Shown in pieces: positions 26,038-35,036 of a stretch of DNA of 64,000 bases; the stretch's first letter is position 1, and each line of letters begins with the position of its first letter. The translations under genes were made by a program, and so were the position numbers. Source of the DNA: Acidobacteriota bacterium (GTDB lineage: Bacteria > Acidobacteriota > Terriglobia > Acidiferrales > UBA7541); NCBI GenBank assembly GCA_013289585.1, contig JABCZR010000021.1, positions 1-64,000 of the forward strand, read 5' to 3'. The notes below the pieces were generated by a model. It ran no database searches. It was not told where the DNA came from and saw only the letters and a list, made by a program, of their open reading frames with translations.

Positions 26038-27794
26038 GCCACGCACTCCCCGCGGCCAAGCTTGAGCGAATAGGTCTCTGTGTCGCCCCAGTCGACAAAA
26101 ATGTCTTCGGCGCTGCTGGTAACGTCGGCGAACGGTTTTAATTGTTCGGCGATAACCTTATCCGGGGTGTGCGCGACCCAATCGGAGAAAGTTTCTTTTG
26201 ACTGGCGCTCCTGCTGGTAGAACAGCAGCAGCTCGCGAATGATGGTGGGAATCGGACGCGCGGGCACGGCCATGATCTGGCGAGCAAAGCGCACGCCATT
26301 CGAATCCACTTTCCCGCCAAGCAGGAGCTGGTAATAAGGCGCTTGTTGATCGCCAATCTTTCGAACGTTACCGTAAAAACCGATATCGGCAATGTGATGG
26401 TGACCGCAGGAATTGGGGCAGCCGCTGATCTTGATACGGAGTTTCTGGATTTCCGGGTCGGTGTAGCCGTTCAGTTCGCGCGAGAGTACTTCCGCCAGCG
26501 TGAGCGAACGCGTGATGCCAAGATTGCAGGTGGTGGCGCCCGGGCAGCCCGTAACGTCGGAAATGGTGCGCGCCCCGGGAGTGGCCAGGTCGAACGCGCG
26601 AAGATCATCATAGACCGCGCGCACGCGGTCAAAGGGCACCCAGGGGATAACGAGATCCTGATTCACAGCAATGCGCACGCCGGTCAGTTCGTTCTTTTCC
26701 AAAACGTCCCCAAGGCCGCGCATCTGGTTGCTATAGAACGTTCCGGCGGAAAGCTTGATCCAGATGGCGCCGTATCCAGCTTGGCGCTGAGACATCAGAT
26801 TGGATTCCGCCCAGCGGTCGTAATCAGGATCGATTTGCGTAACCGCCGCCGATGAAGACAAAGGCGCTGGCGCAATCGTGACCAGCGTTGGCTGGATGGG
26901 GGAAGGAACCACAAACTTTTCCGCCGGAGCTTGAGAGACTTTGCGCTTCTCCGCGACCAGGCGGCGAAACTCTTCGATACCTTTCGCGCGCAAGACGTAT
27001 TTGAGGCGAGCCAGAAGTTTATTTTTGCGGTTTCCCGTTTCTGTGAAGACGCGCAACACGGCTTCAATGGTGGGCAGCAGTTCTTCTTCCGGGACGAAAT
27101 CCGAAAGTACGGCGCTTTCCGTTGGTAAACTGCCCAGCCCGCCGCCGACCAAGACTTTGAACCCTCGATGTGACGTGCCGTTCGAACCGCGGACTTGCGC
27201 GATGAGGCCGACATCGTGAATCCCGGCAACCGCGCAATCGCCATCGTTTTCGCAGCCGGAAAAGGCAATCTTGAACTTGCGGGGCAGATCGTGAAAATCG
27301 GGGTGGCGCAGGAGGTAGCGCGAAACTCCAAGCGCATAAGGAGTCACGTCAAATGCTTCGCCGGGGCAAACACCAGCCACCGGGCAAGCGGTGACGTTGC
27401 GCACGGTGTTGCCGCACGCCTCGCGGGTGGTCAGCCCTGCGTCGGCCAGCAGGCGCATCGCCGAGGCCACGTGTTCGAGCTTTACAAAGTGGAATTGAAC
27501 GTTTTCGCGCGTGGTAAGGTGGCCGCGTCCCGTGGAGTATTCGTCGGCAAGACGTGCGAGGACGCGAAGATGATCTGCCTTGAGCACACCGGCGGCGACC
27601 TTTACCCGAAGCATCTGAAACCCGGGTTGCCGCTGCCCGTATGTGCCGTGTTTCAAGCGGAAAGGCCGAAACTGTTCCGCGGTGATGGCGCCGCTCTGCA
27701 ACTGCTGGACGCACTCTTCGAAGCGGCTGATTTCCGCTTCAATGGCATCGCGAGTATGTCGTTCCTCGACTTCCGGTATGGCTGCCACGGTCAT
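26034..27794 (-). CDS. Ferredoxin-dependent assimilatory sulfite (or nitrite) reductase
   Basis: 586 residues. Two ferredoxin-like halves are seen: LKHGTYGQRQPGFQMLRVKV and SGCENDGDCAVAGIHDVGL in the N-terminal half, then VTGCPGATTCNLGITRS and KISGCPNSCGHHHIADIGF. The last two hold the Cys-x5-Cys and Cys-x3-Cys pattern that binds the 4Fe-4S cluster and sirohaem. It performs the six-electron reduction of sulfite to sulfide, or of nitrite to ammonia; the Cys-rich leader peptide and YeiH-type gene favour sulfite. It is the first gene of the operon. Confidence 0.9.
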   Translation of the reverse strand: MTVAAIPEVEERHTRDAIEAEISRFEECVQQLQSGAITAEQFRPFRLKHGTYGQRQPGFQMLRVKVAAGVLKADHLRVLARLADEYSTGRGHLTTRENVQFHFVKLEHVASAMRLLADAGLTTREACGNTVRNVTACPVAGVCPGEAFDVTPYALGVSRYLLRHPDFHDLPRKFKIAFSGCENDGDCAVAGIHDVGLIAQVRGSNGTSHRGFKVLVGGGLGSLPTESAVLSDFVPEEELLPTIEAVLRVFTETGNRKNKLLARLKYVLRAKGIEEFRRLVAEKRKVSQAPAEKFVVPSPIQPTLVTIAPAPLSSSAAVTQIDPDYDRWAESNLMSQRQAGYGAIWIKLSAGTFYSNQMRGLGDVLEKNELTGVRIAVNQDLVIPWVPFDRVRAVYDDLRAFDLATPGARTISDVTGCPGATTCNLGITRSLTLAEVLSRELNGYTDPEIQKLRIKISGCPNSCGHHHIADIGFYGNVRKIGDQQAPYYQLLLGGKVDSNGVRFARQIMAVPARPIPTIIRELLLFYQQERQSKETFSDWVAHTPDKVIAEQLKPFADVTSSAEDIFVDWGDTETYSLKLGRGECVA

Positions 27795-27842
27795 GATTCC
27801 CTGCTCCCCGGGTCAATGCCCAGAAAATCCTTGCCCAAAAAC

Positions 27843-27882
27843 AAAAAAGCCCACGTTACCAGCGGCTCTGGCACGTGGGCTT
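27843..27882 (-). terminator. Intrinsic terminator in the leader of the sulfite reductase operon (attenuator)
   Basis: Read on the minus strand, AAGCCCACGT (complement of 27873-27882) pairs with ACGTGGGCTT (complement of 27847-27856) and runs into a tract of Ts (27843-27848). It is placed between the leader-peptide stop and the sulfite reductase ATG, about 50 bases from the latter. It would therefore stop transcription before the operon unless prevented. CCAGAG inside its loop is complementary to CTCTGG in the leader upstream, offering an alternative pairing. Confidence 0.8.
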
Positions 27883-27905
27883 CGGAACTTTTTGATTAGC
27901 TACAA

Positions 27906-27980
27906 CTAAGTCCGGAAACTCCTCTGGCCAGAGATGGATGTCATGCGACACGCAGCGTTTTGCGTGCAGGGACAACACAT
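27906..27980 (-). CDS. Cysteine-rich leader peptide of the sulfite reductase operon
   Basis: 24 codons from the ATG at 27980 to a TAG at 27906-27908. The peptide starts MCCPCTQNAAC; four Cys codons fall in the first eleven, while Cys is rare in proteins. It lies about 22 bases downstream of the predicted transcription start and ends 24 bases before the terminator hairpin. No clear Shine-Dalgarno sequence is seen. This is the arrangement of amino-acid-responsive attenuators: stalling at Cys codons when charged tRNA-Cys is scarce would let the operon be read. Mechanism is inferred, but the layout is direct sequence observation. Confidence 0.65.
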   Translation of the reverse strand: MCCPCTQNAACRMTSISGQRSFRT

Positions 27981-28009
27981 GTTCTGGCAACAGGTATTCA
28001 TCAAGCTCA

Positions 28010-28039
28010 AGGATACTTTCCGGGCCTTCCTGATGTCAA
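28010..28039 (-). promoter_or_regulatory. Promoter of the sulfite reductase operon
   Basis: On the minus strand a perfect TTGACA (28034-28039) and TATCCT (28010-28015) are 18 bases apart. Transcription would begin near 28003, giving a leader of about 210 bases before the sulfite reductase start, within which the leader peptide and terminator lie. Confidence 0.6.
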
Positions 28040-28124
28040 AGGTTCGGCCTCACAAAGATTAGATGCGTCTCATCGAAAAAAGTAATCAATGGCTGCGCTG
28101 AATTCTCGGGCGTTCTACGGCCCC

Positions 28125-28889
28125 TTACTGCCCAACCAGCGTGGCGCTCTTAATGGAATCCAGCTTGGGCCAGCCCTTGTCGAGATACGGCTTGCCCTGC
28201 TTGGTGATCTGGTCCTGGTCGGGACCGGCGTCGTCCCCATATTGGTCGTAAAACATGTCCACAACCTTCATTCCTGGAGGATCAACGACTCCAAAGGGAG
28301 AAAAGCCCTGTGCGTCGAGCCCGGGGTTGTCCTTCAGATTGATGAAGATTTGAGTCGAGCGGGTATTGGGCATGCGCGTCTTCGCGTAGGTCAGGTAGCC
28401 GCGCTTGTTACTCCCGATCACGGGCTCGTCCTTGATATTTGCATTGGCCCAGGCGGCCGAAACCGGGGGATTGGCATTGATTCCGAACTGCACTACAAAG
28501 TTGGGCACGACGCGAAAGAAGCTGGCGTTGTCAAAAAAATGGTGTTTGACGAGATTGTAGAAGCGATCGGCGCCGATGGGCGCCCAATCGCGATGCACGG
28601 TCACGGTGAAATCGCCGCGGGTGGTGACAAACTTCACTTGGTATGTGTCCGGGGCCTGGTCCTTGAGTTGCGCGGGGCGAAGAAGTGCACGGTCATAGCC
28701 CTGGTGGGGCGCCTCGGTTGCTGGGCTCGTCGCCGGAGCGGGAGGTGGTTGGGCCGGAGGTGGCGTTTCGGCTTTGGGAGCGGCCGGGGCTTCCGCTTTA
28801 GGCTGCTCCGGGGGCGGCGCTTCGGCCTTGCAGCCCAGAAATAGCGTTGCGATTCCTAAAACTGCCATAAACCACGTTGCGCATTTCAT
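28125..28889 (-). CDS. Cyclophilin-type peptidyl-prolyl isomerase lipoprotein
   Basis: 254 residues. A lipoprotein signal ends in TLFLGC (lipid-modified Cys about residue 20), followed by a long Pro/Ala/Glu-rich linker (about 21-65) and a cyclophilin domain. The domain shows YQVKFVTTRGDFTVTVHRDW, FYNLVKHHFFDNASFFRVVPNFVVQFG and STQIFINLKDNPGLDAQGFSPFG, the normal order. It is expected to fold proteins at the outer membrane or periplasm. It is 48 bases downstream of the dipeptidase gene on the same strand. Confidence 0.9.
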   Translation of the reverse strand: MKCATWFMAVLGIATLFLGCKAEAPPPEQPKAEAPAAPKAETPPPAQPPPAPATSPATEAPHQGYDRALLRPAQLKDQAPDTYQVKFVTTRGDFTVTVHRDWAPIGADRFYNLVKHHFFDNASFFRVVPNFVVQFGINANPPVSAAWANANIKDEPVIGSNKRGYLTYAKTRMPNTRSTQIFINLKDNPGLDAQGFSPFGVVDPPGMKVVDMFYDQYGDDAGPDQDQITKQGKPYLDKGWPKLDSIKSATLVGQ

Positions 28890-28937
28890 TTTCCAACGTC
28901 CCCCTATGCTTTTTTTTCAGAACTTCCCACACTGACC

Positions 28938-30158
28938 TTACTTTTGGTTATTCAACTCGCGGCTAACGCGTTCGACTTCCGTCATGACGCGGAGCGTATT
29001 TTCGCCGAGAATTTTCTTCACATCACCTTCGGAATAACCCTTTTTCAGCAGCGCTTCGGTGATGACCGGGAGCTTGCTTGCGTCTTCCATACCATAAGGC
29101 ATGTTTGCGCCGTCGAAGTCGGAACCCAGGCCAACATGGTCCACACCGGCGATTTTTACGGCGTGGTCGATGTGCTCGATAATCTTAGTGTAATCGACGC
29201 GCGGAAGTTTGCCTTGCACGACATATTCGCGGGTGATGCGGTCGCCTTCGATCAACTGGCAGCCTTCATTCTCGCCGCAGCGCTTCGTGACCTCCAGAGC
29301 AATGGACTTATTCAGCTCCGGATTGGCAACTTCGGCATTCAGAAATTCCTGACTGAGAAAGCCAACGTGGTAGTTAATCTGAATCACGCCGCCCTTTGCC
29401 GCCAGGTCTTTCATCATCTGATCGGTCATATTGCGGCGAGCGTCGCAGATGGCCCGGCAGGAGGAGTGTGAAGCGATGAGCGGGGCCTTGCTGACTTCCA
29501 GGGCGTCGTAAAAGGTCTTGTCGCTGACGTGAGAAATGTCCACCATCATGCCCAGCCGATTCATTTCGCGGACGACGTCTTTGCCAAAATCGGTGAGACC
29601 GTTGTGTGCCGGCTTCTCGGTGGAAGAGTCGGCCCATTCGTCGTTTCCGCTGTGCGTCAAGGTCATATAGCGGACACCGAGAGCCGCAAAGCTGCGCAGC
29701 ACACCGAGGTCGGAGTTGATCATATGGCCGCCCTCGACGCCCATCAACGCGGCGATCTTGCCCTGCTTGCGAGCTTCGCGAATCTCCGCGGCTGTGGAGG
29801 CCATGACCAAATCGTTGGGGTGCTTGCGGACCTGTTCGCGAACCGCGTCGATCTGTACCATGGCGCGATCCACGGCTTCCGGCCCCGTCACTTTGCTGGG
29901 AATCCAGATGGAAAAGAAAATCGCGCTGAGGTTGCCTTCGCGCATCCGGGGAATATCAATGCTGCCGGTGGAGTTGCGGGCGCCGAGATCAAACTTGCCG
30001 TCGAGAAAGCGCTGCGTGGTGTCGTCGTGCGTGTCCACGACGATCGACGAACTGTGAAGCTTCCGCGCTTTCTCGGAAATGGAATCAGCAGACAAGGCGA
30101 AACCAACCAGGCCAATCGTCGAAACACACACAACAGCGAGCATCAGAGCGCGGACCAT
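28938..30158 (-). CDS. Membrane dipeptidase (peptidase M19)
   Basis: 406 residues with an N-terminal signal peptide (MLAVVCVSTIGLVGFALSA). The zinc ligands of renal dipeptidase are in place: VVDTHDDT (His-x-Asp), a Glu in LMGVEGGHMI, His residues in VDISHVSDKTF and IASHSSCRAICD, and Asp in HVGLGSDFDGA. It should hydrolyse dipeptides, including those with D-residues, outside the cytoplasmic membrane. It is followed by the cyclophilin lipoprotein gene. Confidence 0.92.
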   Translation of the reverse strand: MVRALMLAVVCVSTIGLVGFALSADSISEKARKLHSSSIVVDTHDDTTQRFLDGKFDLGARNSTGSIDIPRMREGNLSAIFFSIWIPSKVTGPEAVDRAMVQIDAVREQVRKHPNDLVMASTAAEIREARKQGKIAALMGVEGGHMINSDLGVLRSFAALGVRYMTLTHSGNDEWADSSTEKPAHNGLTDFGKDVVREMNRLGMMVDISHVSDKTFYDALEVSKAPLIASHSSCRAICDARRNMTDQMMKDLAAKGGVIQINYHVGFLSQEFLNAEVANPELNKSIALEVTKRCGENEGCQLIEGDRITREYVVQGKLPRVDYTKIIEHIDHAVKIAGVDHVGLGSDFDGANMPYGMEDASKLPVITEALLKKGYSEGDVKKILGENTLRVMTEVERVSRELNNQK

Positions 30159-30217
30159 GCTTTTCCCCCAAGCGGAACGTTTGATGGTAACGGAAATGAG
30201 TTCAGAGCGCCAAGCGG

Positions 30218-30970
30218 TTACCCCACCAGCCAGCCGAGAAGCGCTTGCTTCCAGACTTCGCGATTAACGGCGGCGATGGACTCGGTCAACGGAATGTTCT
30301 TGGGGCAGGCGTGCACGCAGTTTTGCGCGTTGGCGCAATCCTGGATGCCGCCCGGACCCATGAGCGCTGCGAGGCGCTCGTTCTTGTTCATCGCGCCCGT
30401 GGGGTGCAGATTGAAAAGCCGCACCTGGCTGATGATGGCCGCTCCCATGAACTGGCTGTGTTCGTTGACCTGCGGGCAAACTTCGAGGCAGCTCCCGCAC
30501 GAGATGCAGTTCGAAAGCGGATAGCCCTGCTCCTGCGTTTCGGGCGAAACGCGCGGGCCTTCGCCCAGGTCGTACGTGCCGTCGATAGGAATCCAGGCCT
30601 TCACGCGCTTCAAGCTTTCGAACATGAACTGGCGGTCGACAGTGAGATCGCGCACCAATGGGAATTTTGAGAGCGGCTCGATTCGAATGGGCTGCTCGAG
30701 CTGGTCCACCAGCGCGGAGCACGCCATGCGCGCCTTGCCGTTGATGAGCATGGCGCAGGAGCCGCAGATTTCTTCGAGGCAATTCGAATCGTAGGAGATC
30801 GGGGTCGTTTTTTTGCCGTCGCGCGTTACGGGGTTTTCCGCAATATCCCGCAGGCAGATGATGACGTTCATGGAAGGACGCCACTTCAGCGAAAACTCCT
30901 CCCAGCGCGCCGGCTCCTTCGGCCCCGTCTGCCGTTTTACCTTGACGATGACTAGTTTTGCGTCTGCCAT
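30218..30970 (-). CDS. sdhB: Succinate dehydrogenase iron-sulfur subunit
   Basis: 250 residues. N-terminal [2Fe-2S] ferredoxin domain with Cys ligands in DSNCLEEICGSCAMLINGKARMAC. The C-terminal domain has the 4Fe-4S/3Fe-4S ligands CISCGSCLEVCPQ and CANAQNCVHACPKNIPL. It transfers electrons from the flavoprotein SdhA to quinone. It lies 31 bases after sdhA and closes the sdhCAB operon; the dipeptidase start is 59 bases further. Confidence 0.95.
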   Translation of the reverse strand: MADAKLVIVKVKRQTGPKEPARWEEFSLKWRPSMNVIICLRDIAENPVTRDGKKTTPISYDSNCLEEICGSCAMLINGKARMACSALVDQLEQPIRIEPLSKFPLVRDLTVDRQFMFESLKRVKAWIPIDGTYDLGEGPRVSPETQEQGYPLSNCISCGSCLEVCPQVNEHSQFMGAAIISQVRLFNLHPTGAMNKNERLAALMGPGGIQDCANAQNCVHACPKNIPLTESIAAVNREVWKQALLGWLVG

Positions 30971-31001
30971 GGAGCCCTCTTCCGCTATTGGCGAATGCTT
31001 T

Positions 31002-32786
31002 TTACTTCGCGGCGTCGTAACGGCGCGGCCGCGGCGTGATCAGTGATATATCCACCGGCTCGTAAGTGAGCTGGACCTCGTTATTTGCCCATTTTGCGCG
31101 CGTAGTCTTCAGCCAGTTGGCGTCGTCACGCTCCGGAAACTCGGGCTTATAGTGCGCGCCGCGAGACTCATTGCGGGCCAGCGCCCCCACAGTGACGACG
31201 CGTGCCAGGATAATCATGTTTTCCAGCTCACGGGCGAAATTGAGCGTCTGATTGGACCAGCGGGTACGATCGCTGAGATTGATCTTCTTGTAGCGTTCCT
31301 GGAGCGCGCGGATTTGTGCGTCGGCCTTCTCGAGGTTCTTGTTGATGCGCGTTACCGTGACGTGCTCCGTCATGATGTCGCCAAGCTCGCGCCAGATCGT
31401 AATCGGATTCTCAGAGCCGTCCTGCGTCAGAAGGGCCTGATTCTTTTCTTCCTGGCGCTTTTTCTCGCGGTCAAAAACCGATGAAGCTGTGGACTCCGCT
31501 CCCGCTTGCAGATTCTTCGCGTACTTCACTGCGGCGGGGCCGGCTAGCCCGCCGCCAAAAATACAGGAAACCAGCGAATTGGCGCCTAGCCGATTGGCGC
31601 CGTGGTATTGATACTCGCATTCACCCGCTGCGTAGATGCCGGGAACGCTCGTCGCCTGATCTTCGGCATTCACCCAGATTCCGCCCATGGTGTAGTGCAT
31701 CGCGGGGAAAACTTTCATTGGCTCTTCGCGAGGATCAACACCGCAGAACTTTTCGTAAATTTCCAGGATGCCTTCGAGTTTGCGATCCAGTGTTTCGCGT
31801 GGGATGTGCGTTACGTCCAGATAGACGGCGGGCTGCCCGTCGATGCCGAGTTTTTCCTGGTAGACGATGCGGTGGATCGCACGCGTGGCAATGTCGCGCG
31901 GCACTAGGTTGCCGTACTTTGGATACCACTCTTCCAGGAAATAGAAACGCTCGGCTTCAGGAATATTTTTCGGTGCACGCTTCTCGGCGGGATTCCGCGG
32001 CACCCACACGCGCCCGCCTTCGCCTCTCGCGGACTCGCTCATCAACCGCAGCTTGTCTTCGCCGGGAATCGCCGTCGGATGCACCTGAATAAATTCGCCG
32101 TTGGCATAGTCAACGCCCTGCTGCAAAAGCGCGGATTGCGCCGATCCGGTGCAAACCACGGAATTCGTGGAGCGCCCGAAGATTGCGCCAATTCCGCCCG
32201 TCGCGAAAATCACCGCGTCGGCGACAAAGGTTTTCACTTCCATCGTGCGCAGATCCATCGCGCAAATGCCCCGGCATACACCACCCTCGTCAATCACCGC
32301 GGATAAAAAGGTCGAGCTTTCGAATTTCTTGACCTTGCCTTCGGATTCATGGCGCCGCACCTGCTCATCGAGCGCATAGAGCAATTGCTGGCCGGTCGTC
32401 GCTCCCGCAAAAGCTGTGCGGTGATAGAGGGTTCCGCCAAAGCGACGGTAATCGAGCAACCCTTCCGGCGTGCGATTGAACATCACGCCCATGCGATCGA
32501 GCAGGTCGATGATCCCCGGCGCGGCTTCGCACATGCGTTTCACCAACGGCTGATTCGCCAGAAAATCGCCGCCGTAAATGGTGTCATCAAAATGCTTCGC
32601 GGTGGTGTCGCCTTCGCCTTTCTGATTCTTTGCCGCGTTGATGCCGCCTTGCGCGCAGACGGAATGCGACCGTTTCACCGGGACGATGGAAAAAAGATCA
32701 ACCGGTACGCCGGATTCAGCCACACGAATGGTGGCCATCAGCCCGGCCAGACCACCGCCCACGACGATAATTTTTGGCTGTCTCAT
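31002..32786 (-). CDS. sdhA: Succinate dehydrogenase flavoprotein subunit
   Basis: 594 residues from the ATG at 32786, overlapping the sdhC stop (ATGA). The FAD fold starts KIIVVGGGLAGLMATIRVAE; the flavinylation region reads HSVCAQGGINAAKN; HPTAIPGEDKLRLMSE and ARGEGGRVW line the active site; EYQYHGANRLGANSLVSCIFGG closes the FAD domain. A TTG 33 bases upstream would add a poorly conserved tail. It is membrane-bound through SdhC and functions in the TCA cycle and respiration. Confidence 0.95.
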   Translation of the reverse strand: MRQPKIIVVGGGLAGLMATIRVAESGVPVDLFSIVPVKRSHSVCAQGGINAAKNQKGEGDTTAKHFDDTIYGGDFLANQPLVKRMCEAAPGIIDLLDRMGVMFNRTPEGLLDYRRFGGTLYHRTAFAGATTGQQLLYALDEQVRRHESEGKVKKFESSTFLSAVIDEGGVCRGICAMDLRTMEVKTFVADAVIFATGGIGAIFGRSTNSVVCTGSAQSALLQQGVDYANGEFIQVHPTAIPGEDKLRLMSESARGEGGRVWVPRNPAEKRAPKNIPEAERFYFLEEWYPKYGNLVPRDIATRAIHRIVYQEKLGIDGQPAVYLDVTHIPRETLDRKLEGILEIYEKFCGVDPREEPMKVFPAMHYTMGGIWVNAEDQATSVPGIYAAGECEYQYHGANRLGANSLVSCIFGGGLAGPAAVKYAKNLQAGAESTASSVFDREKKRQEEKNQALLTQDGSENPITIWRELGDIMTEHVTVTRINKNLEKADAQIRALQERYKKINLSDRTRWSNQTLNFARELENMIILARVVTVGALARNESRGAHYKPEFPERDDANWLKTTRAKWANNEVQLTYEPVDISLITPRPRRYDAAK

Positions 32787-33439
32787 TTGTTTGGCAGGTA
32801 CGCGGAGAAGGGATGCCAATCGAACCGGAAGCTAAGAATGATCAGGACACCGACGACCCCAAACGTCACTCCAACGAGTGCGCCGAAGCGTCCCGCAGCC
32901 TGTTGCGCCTTGACGGTGGCAGCGAGTCCCCACTTGCAGGCGAAATTCCAGATTCCCACGCCGAGATGGAAAGAAGAGGCGAGAACTCCAATCACAAAAA
33001 ACGCCAGGTACCAGGGATTCTGCATGTCCTGGGCAACATTTTCGTACGTGGACTTGCCGTGGGTGAGCCAGCGCTCCGTATACAAGTGCCATGCGATGTA
33101 AGCGAAAGCAATCAATCCGGTGTAACGCTGTGTGGTGTAAAGCCAATTCCCTACCCACGGATAGGCGGAGACGTTGGACTTGCCCTTGATCCAAATATAA
33201 ATTCCGTAGCCGCCGTGAAAAAGCATTGGCAGAAAAATGGCTCCCCATTCCACAAGGAGGCGGAACGGAATAGTCTGCAATTCCTCGGAAGTGGCGTCGT
33301 ATTTCGCGCGGCTCACCAAAGCGGCGCTGTTGGACCAGAAATGCTCTGCCAGGAATGCGCCAACGGGGAGTATGCCGGTAAAAGAATGAAGCTTTCTGAG
33401 GAGATAACTTGAGTCAGGCTGGGTTTCCGTAGCGGACAT
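32783..33439 (-). CDS. sdhC: Succinate dehydrogenase cytochrome b558 subunit
   Basis: 218 residues with five hydrophobic helices. His residues suited to haem binding occur in LRKLHSFTGILPVGAFLAEH, LPMLFHGGYGIY, IAWHLYTERW and SSFHLGVGIWNF, as in the dihaem single-subunit anchor of the Bacillus type. No sdhD is present, which fits this subtype. It starts the sdhCAB operon on the minus strand. Confidence 0.9.
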   Translation of the reverse strand: MSATETQPDSSYLLRKLHSFTGILPVGAFLAEHFWSNSAALVSRAKYDATSEELQTIPFRLLVEWGAIFLPMLFHGGYGIYIWIKGKSNVSAYPWVGNWLYTTQRYTGLIAFAYIAWHLYTERWLTHGKSTYENVAQDMQNPWYLAFFVIGVLASSFHLGVGIWNFACKWGLAATVKAQQAAGRFGALVGVTFGVVGVLIILSFRFDWHPFSAYLPNK

Positions 33440-33689
33440 GCCCTCTCCGCCGCGGAAGTCCTTCCTGGTTTGCCCACAGCAAACCCGAAGAAGCGATGAG
33501 CAATCGCGGCAAAATCAGTATAGGCAGATGCGCGAGGGGATGCAAGTTGGCCTGTTTTTTCAGCGGGCACAAACGATTCGAATACTTCTTGCTGCCGAAG
33601 CGTGTTGGCTTGAAGATAGCCATATCGACGGATGGGGTCGGCCCGGCCAACTCCCTGCTGGCTGAAGATCCATAAAAGATAAAACCCAA

Positions 33690-34229
33690 ATGAGCGCAAC
33701 CTCAGGTCTTGTCACCGAACTCGAACGAATCGCGACTGCCCTTAGCGCGGAAGTGGGTTCCGCGTCCGAATTTTCGCTGACTACCGTGGCCGAAAAAATT
33801 GCCAAGAACCTGTCGGTGCGCAAGGACGAAGTCGCCATCATGGGCGTTTCCACGCGCTGGCGACACCTGCATTTTCTGGTTCCGGAAGCTTTGAAAAATG
33901 TAGGTTTCATTCCATTGTCGAGTAATTCCGCGCTGGCCGCGCGGACCGCGCGCGACAGCCGGCCCGAGATTGAGAACAATTTCATCACCACGAGGCACGC
34001 TAATGTTTTTGAAGGGGTGAAAATCAACTCCGAAACTGCCGAATCGATCCAGAAAATCATCAGCGCTCCTATCCTTGCCGAAGGAAAGGTGATCGGTGTC
34101 ATTCAGATCAGCCGAAAAGGCACAACGGCGAAAAGTGCCGGCCCCGATTTCACCGCCGATGATCTTGGAAAACTCCTGGCGGTATGCAAGCCGCTCGGCA
34201 AATTGTTGCGTCACTTCAGCTCCGAATGA
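33690..34229 (+). CDS. GAF-domain protein
   Basis: 179 residues forming a single GAF-like domain: helix LVTELERIATALSAEVG, then the strand-rich core VAIMGVSTRWRHLHFLVPEA and the C-terminal IISAPILAEGKVIGVIQISRKG with AGPDFTADDLGKLLAVC, which is typical of GAF sensors. No output domain is attached, so it may bind a small ligand and act through a partner. It is on the same strand as the arginine decarboxylase gene about 160 bases downstream. Confidence 0.75.
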   Translation: MSATSGLVTELERIATALSAEVGSASEFSLTTVAEKIAKNLSVRKDEVAIMGVSTRWRHLHFLVPEALKNVGFIPLSSNSALAARTARDSRPEIENNFITTRHANVFEGVKINSETAESIQKIISAPILAEGKVIGVIQISRKGTTAKSAGPDFTADDLGKLLAVCKPLGKLLRHFSSE

Positions 34230-34391
34230 TCCCTTCCTGGCCAAGCTTTCATCTCCTATTCACATTTGCGCGCGCTGCGCCGCTGCGAAGGCATGAAATG
34301 CATTGACACTCCAATACCTTCTTGTTACTTTTCCAAAGCGAGAAAATTTTTCGCGCATATTCTACTCACGGAGGCACGGCCAACCGGCACC

Positions 34392-34949
34392 ATGGCGTTC
34401 GTTGCTAAGAAAATATTCCTCACCAAAGGCGTCGGTAAACATCGCGAAAGGCTTTCGAGCTTCGAGCTTGCCCTGCGGAACGCAGGGATTGCGGCATGCA
34501 ACATTGTCCGCGTCTCTTCGATTTTTCCTCCCAACTGCAAATTGATTTCGCGAAGCGAAGGATTGAAGCACATCAAACCCGGCCAAGTGGCGTTCACGGT
34601 CATCAGCGAAAACTCCACCAAGGAAGCGCATCGGCTGATCGCTGCGAGTATCGGGTTGGCGCTGCCGAGCGACAAATCCATGTACGGATACTTGTCCGAG
34701 CATCATTCGTTCGGCGAAACCGAAGAAGTGGCCGGAGAATACGCCGAAGAACTCGCCGCGGAAATGCTCGCGACCACTCTGAACGTGGAATTTGATCCGG
34801 ATTTGAGCTTTGACGAGAAAAAAGAAGTCTACCGCATCTCCAACAAAATCGTCCGCACCATGAACGTCACGCAATCCGCCGTCGGCGACAAGCGCGGCCT
34901 GTGGACCACTGTTCTGGGCGCGGCCATCCTCATCGGCGAAGACGACTAG
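34392..34949 (+). CDS. Pyruvoyl-dependent arginine decarboxylase
   Basis: 185 residues from the ATG at 34392, where the conserved start [19 protein letters not shown] begins. The self-cleavage site that yields the pyruvoyl group is VSS (Ser42-Ser43) within [16 protein letters not shown]. Further conserved blocks are [21 protein letters not shown] and the C-terminal [14 protein letters not shown]. It decarboxylates arginine to agmatine. The agmatine deiminase and N-carbamoylputrescine amidase genes lie close by, which fixes the pathway. The open frame extends further upstream with no conserved residues. Confidence 0.92.
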   Translation: MAFVAKKIFLTKGVGKHRERLSSFELALRNAGIAACNIVRVSSIFPPNCKLISRSEGLKHIKPGQVAFTVISENSTKEAHRLIAASIGLALPSDKSMYGYLSEHHSFGETEEVAGEYAEELAAEMLATTLNVEFDPDLSFDEKKEVYRISNKIVRTMNVTQSAVGDKRGLWTTVLGAAILIGEDD

Positions 34950-34959
34950 TTCACCTAGG

Positions 34960-34979
34960 GACCGCCTTCCGAAGCGGTC
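34960..34979 (+). terminator. Hairpin after the arginine decarboxylase gene
   Basis: GACCGC (34960-34965) pairs with GCGGTC (34974-34979) across an 8-base loop, followed by TGTTCTTCTGTTC. The T-tract is interrupted. It separates two convergent genes and may serve both as a weak terminator. Confidence 0.4.
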
Positions 34980-35036
34980 TGTTCTTCTGTTCGATCAATC
35001 ACAAGCCTGGTAGCGATTGCGTTTGAAATTGCCCGG

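Noticed and set aside
27843-28039. SAM, cobalamin or other known riboswitch in the sulfite reductase leader
   Set aside because: No conserved core of these riboswitches could be found; the Cys-rich frame plus terminator explains the leader better.
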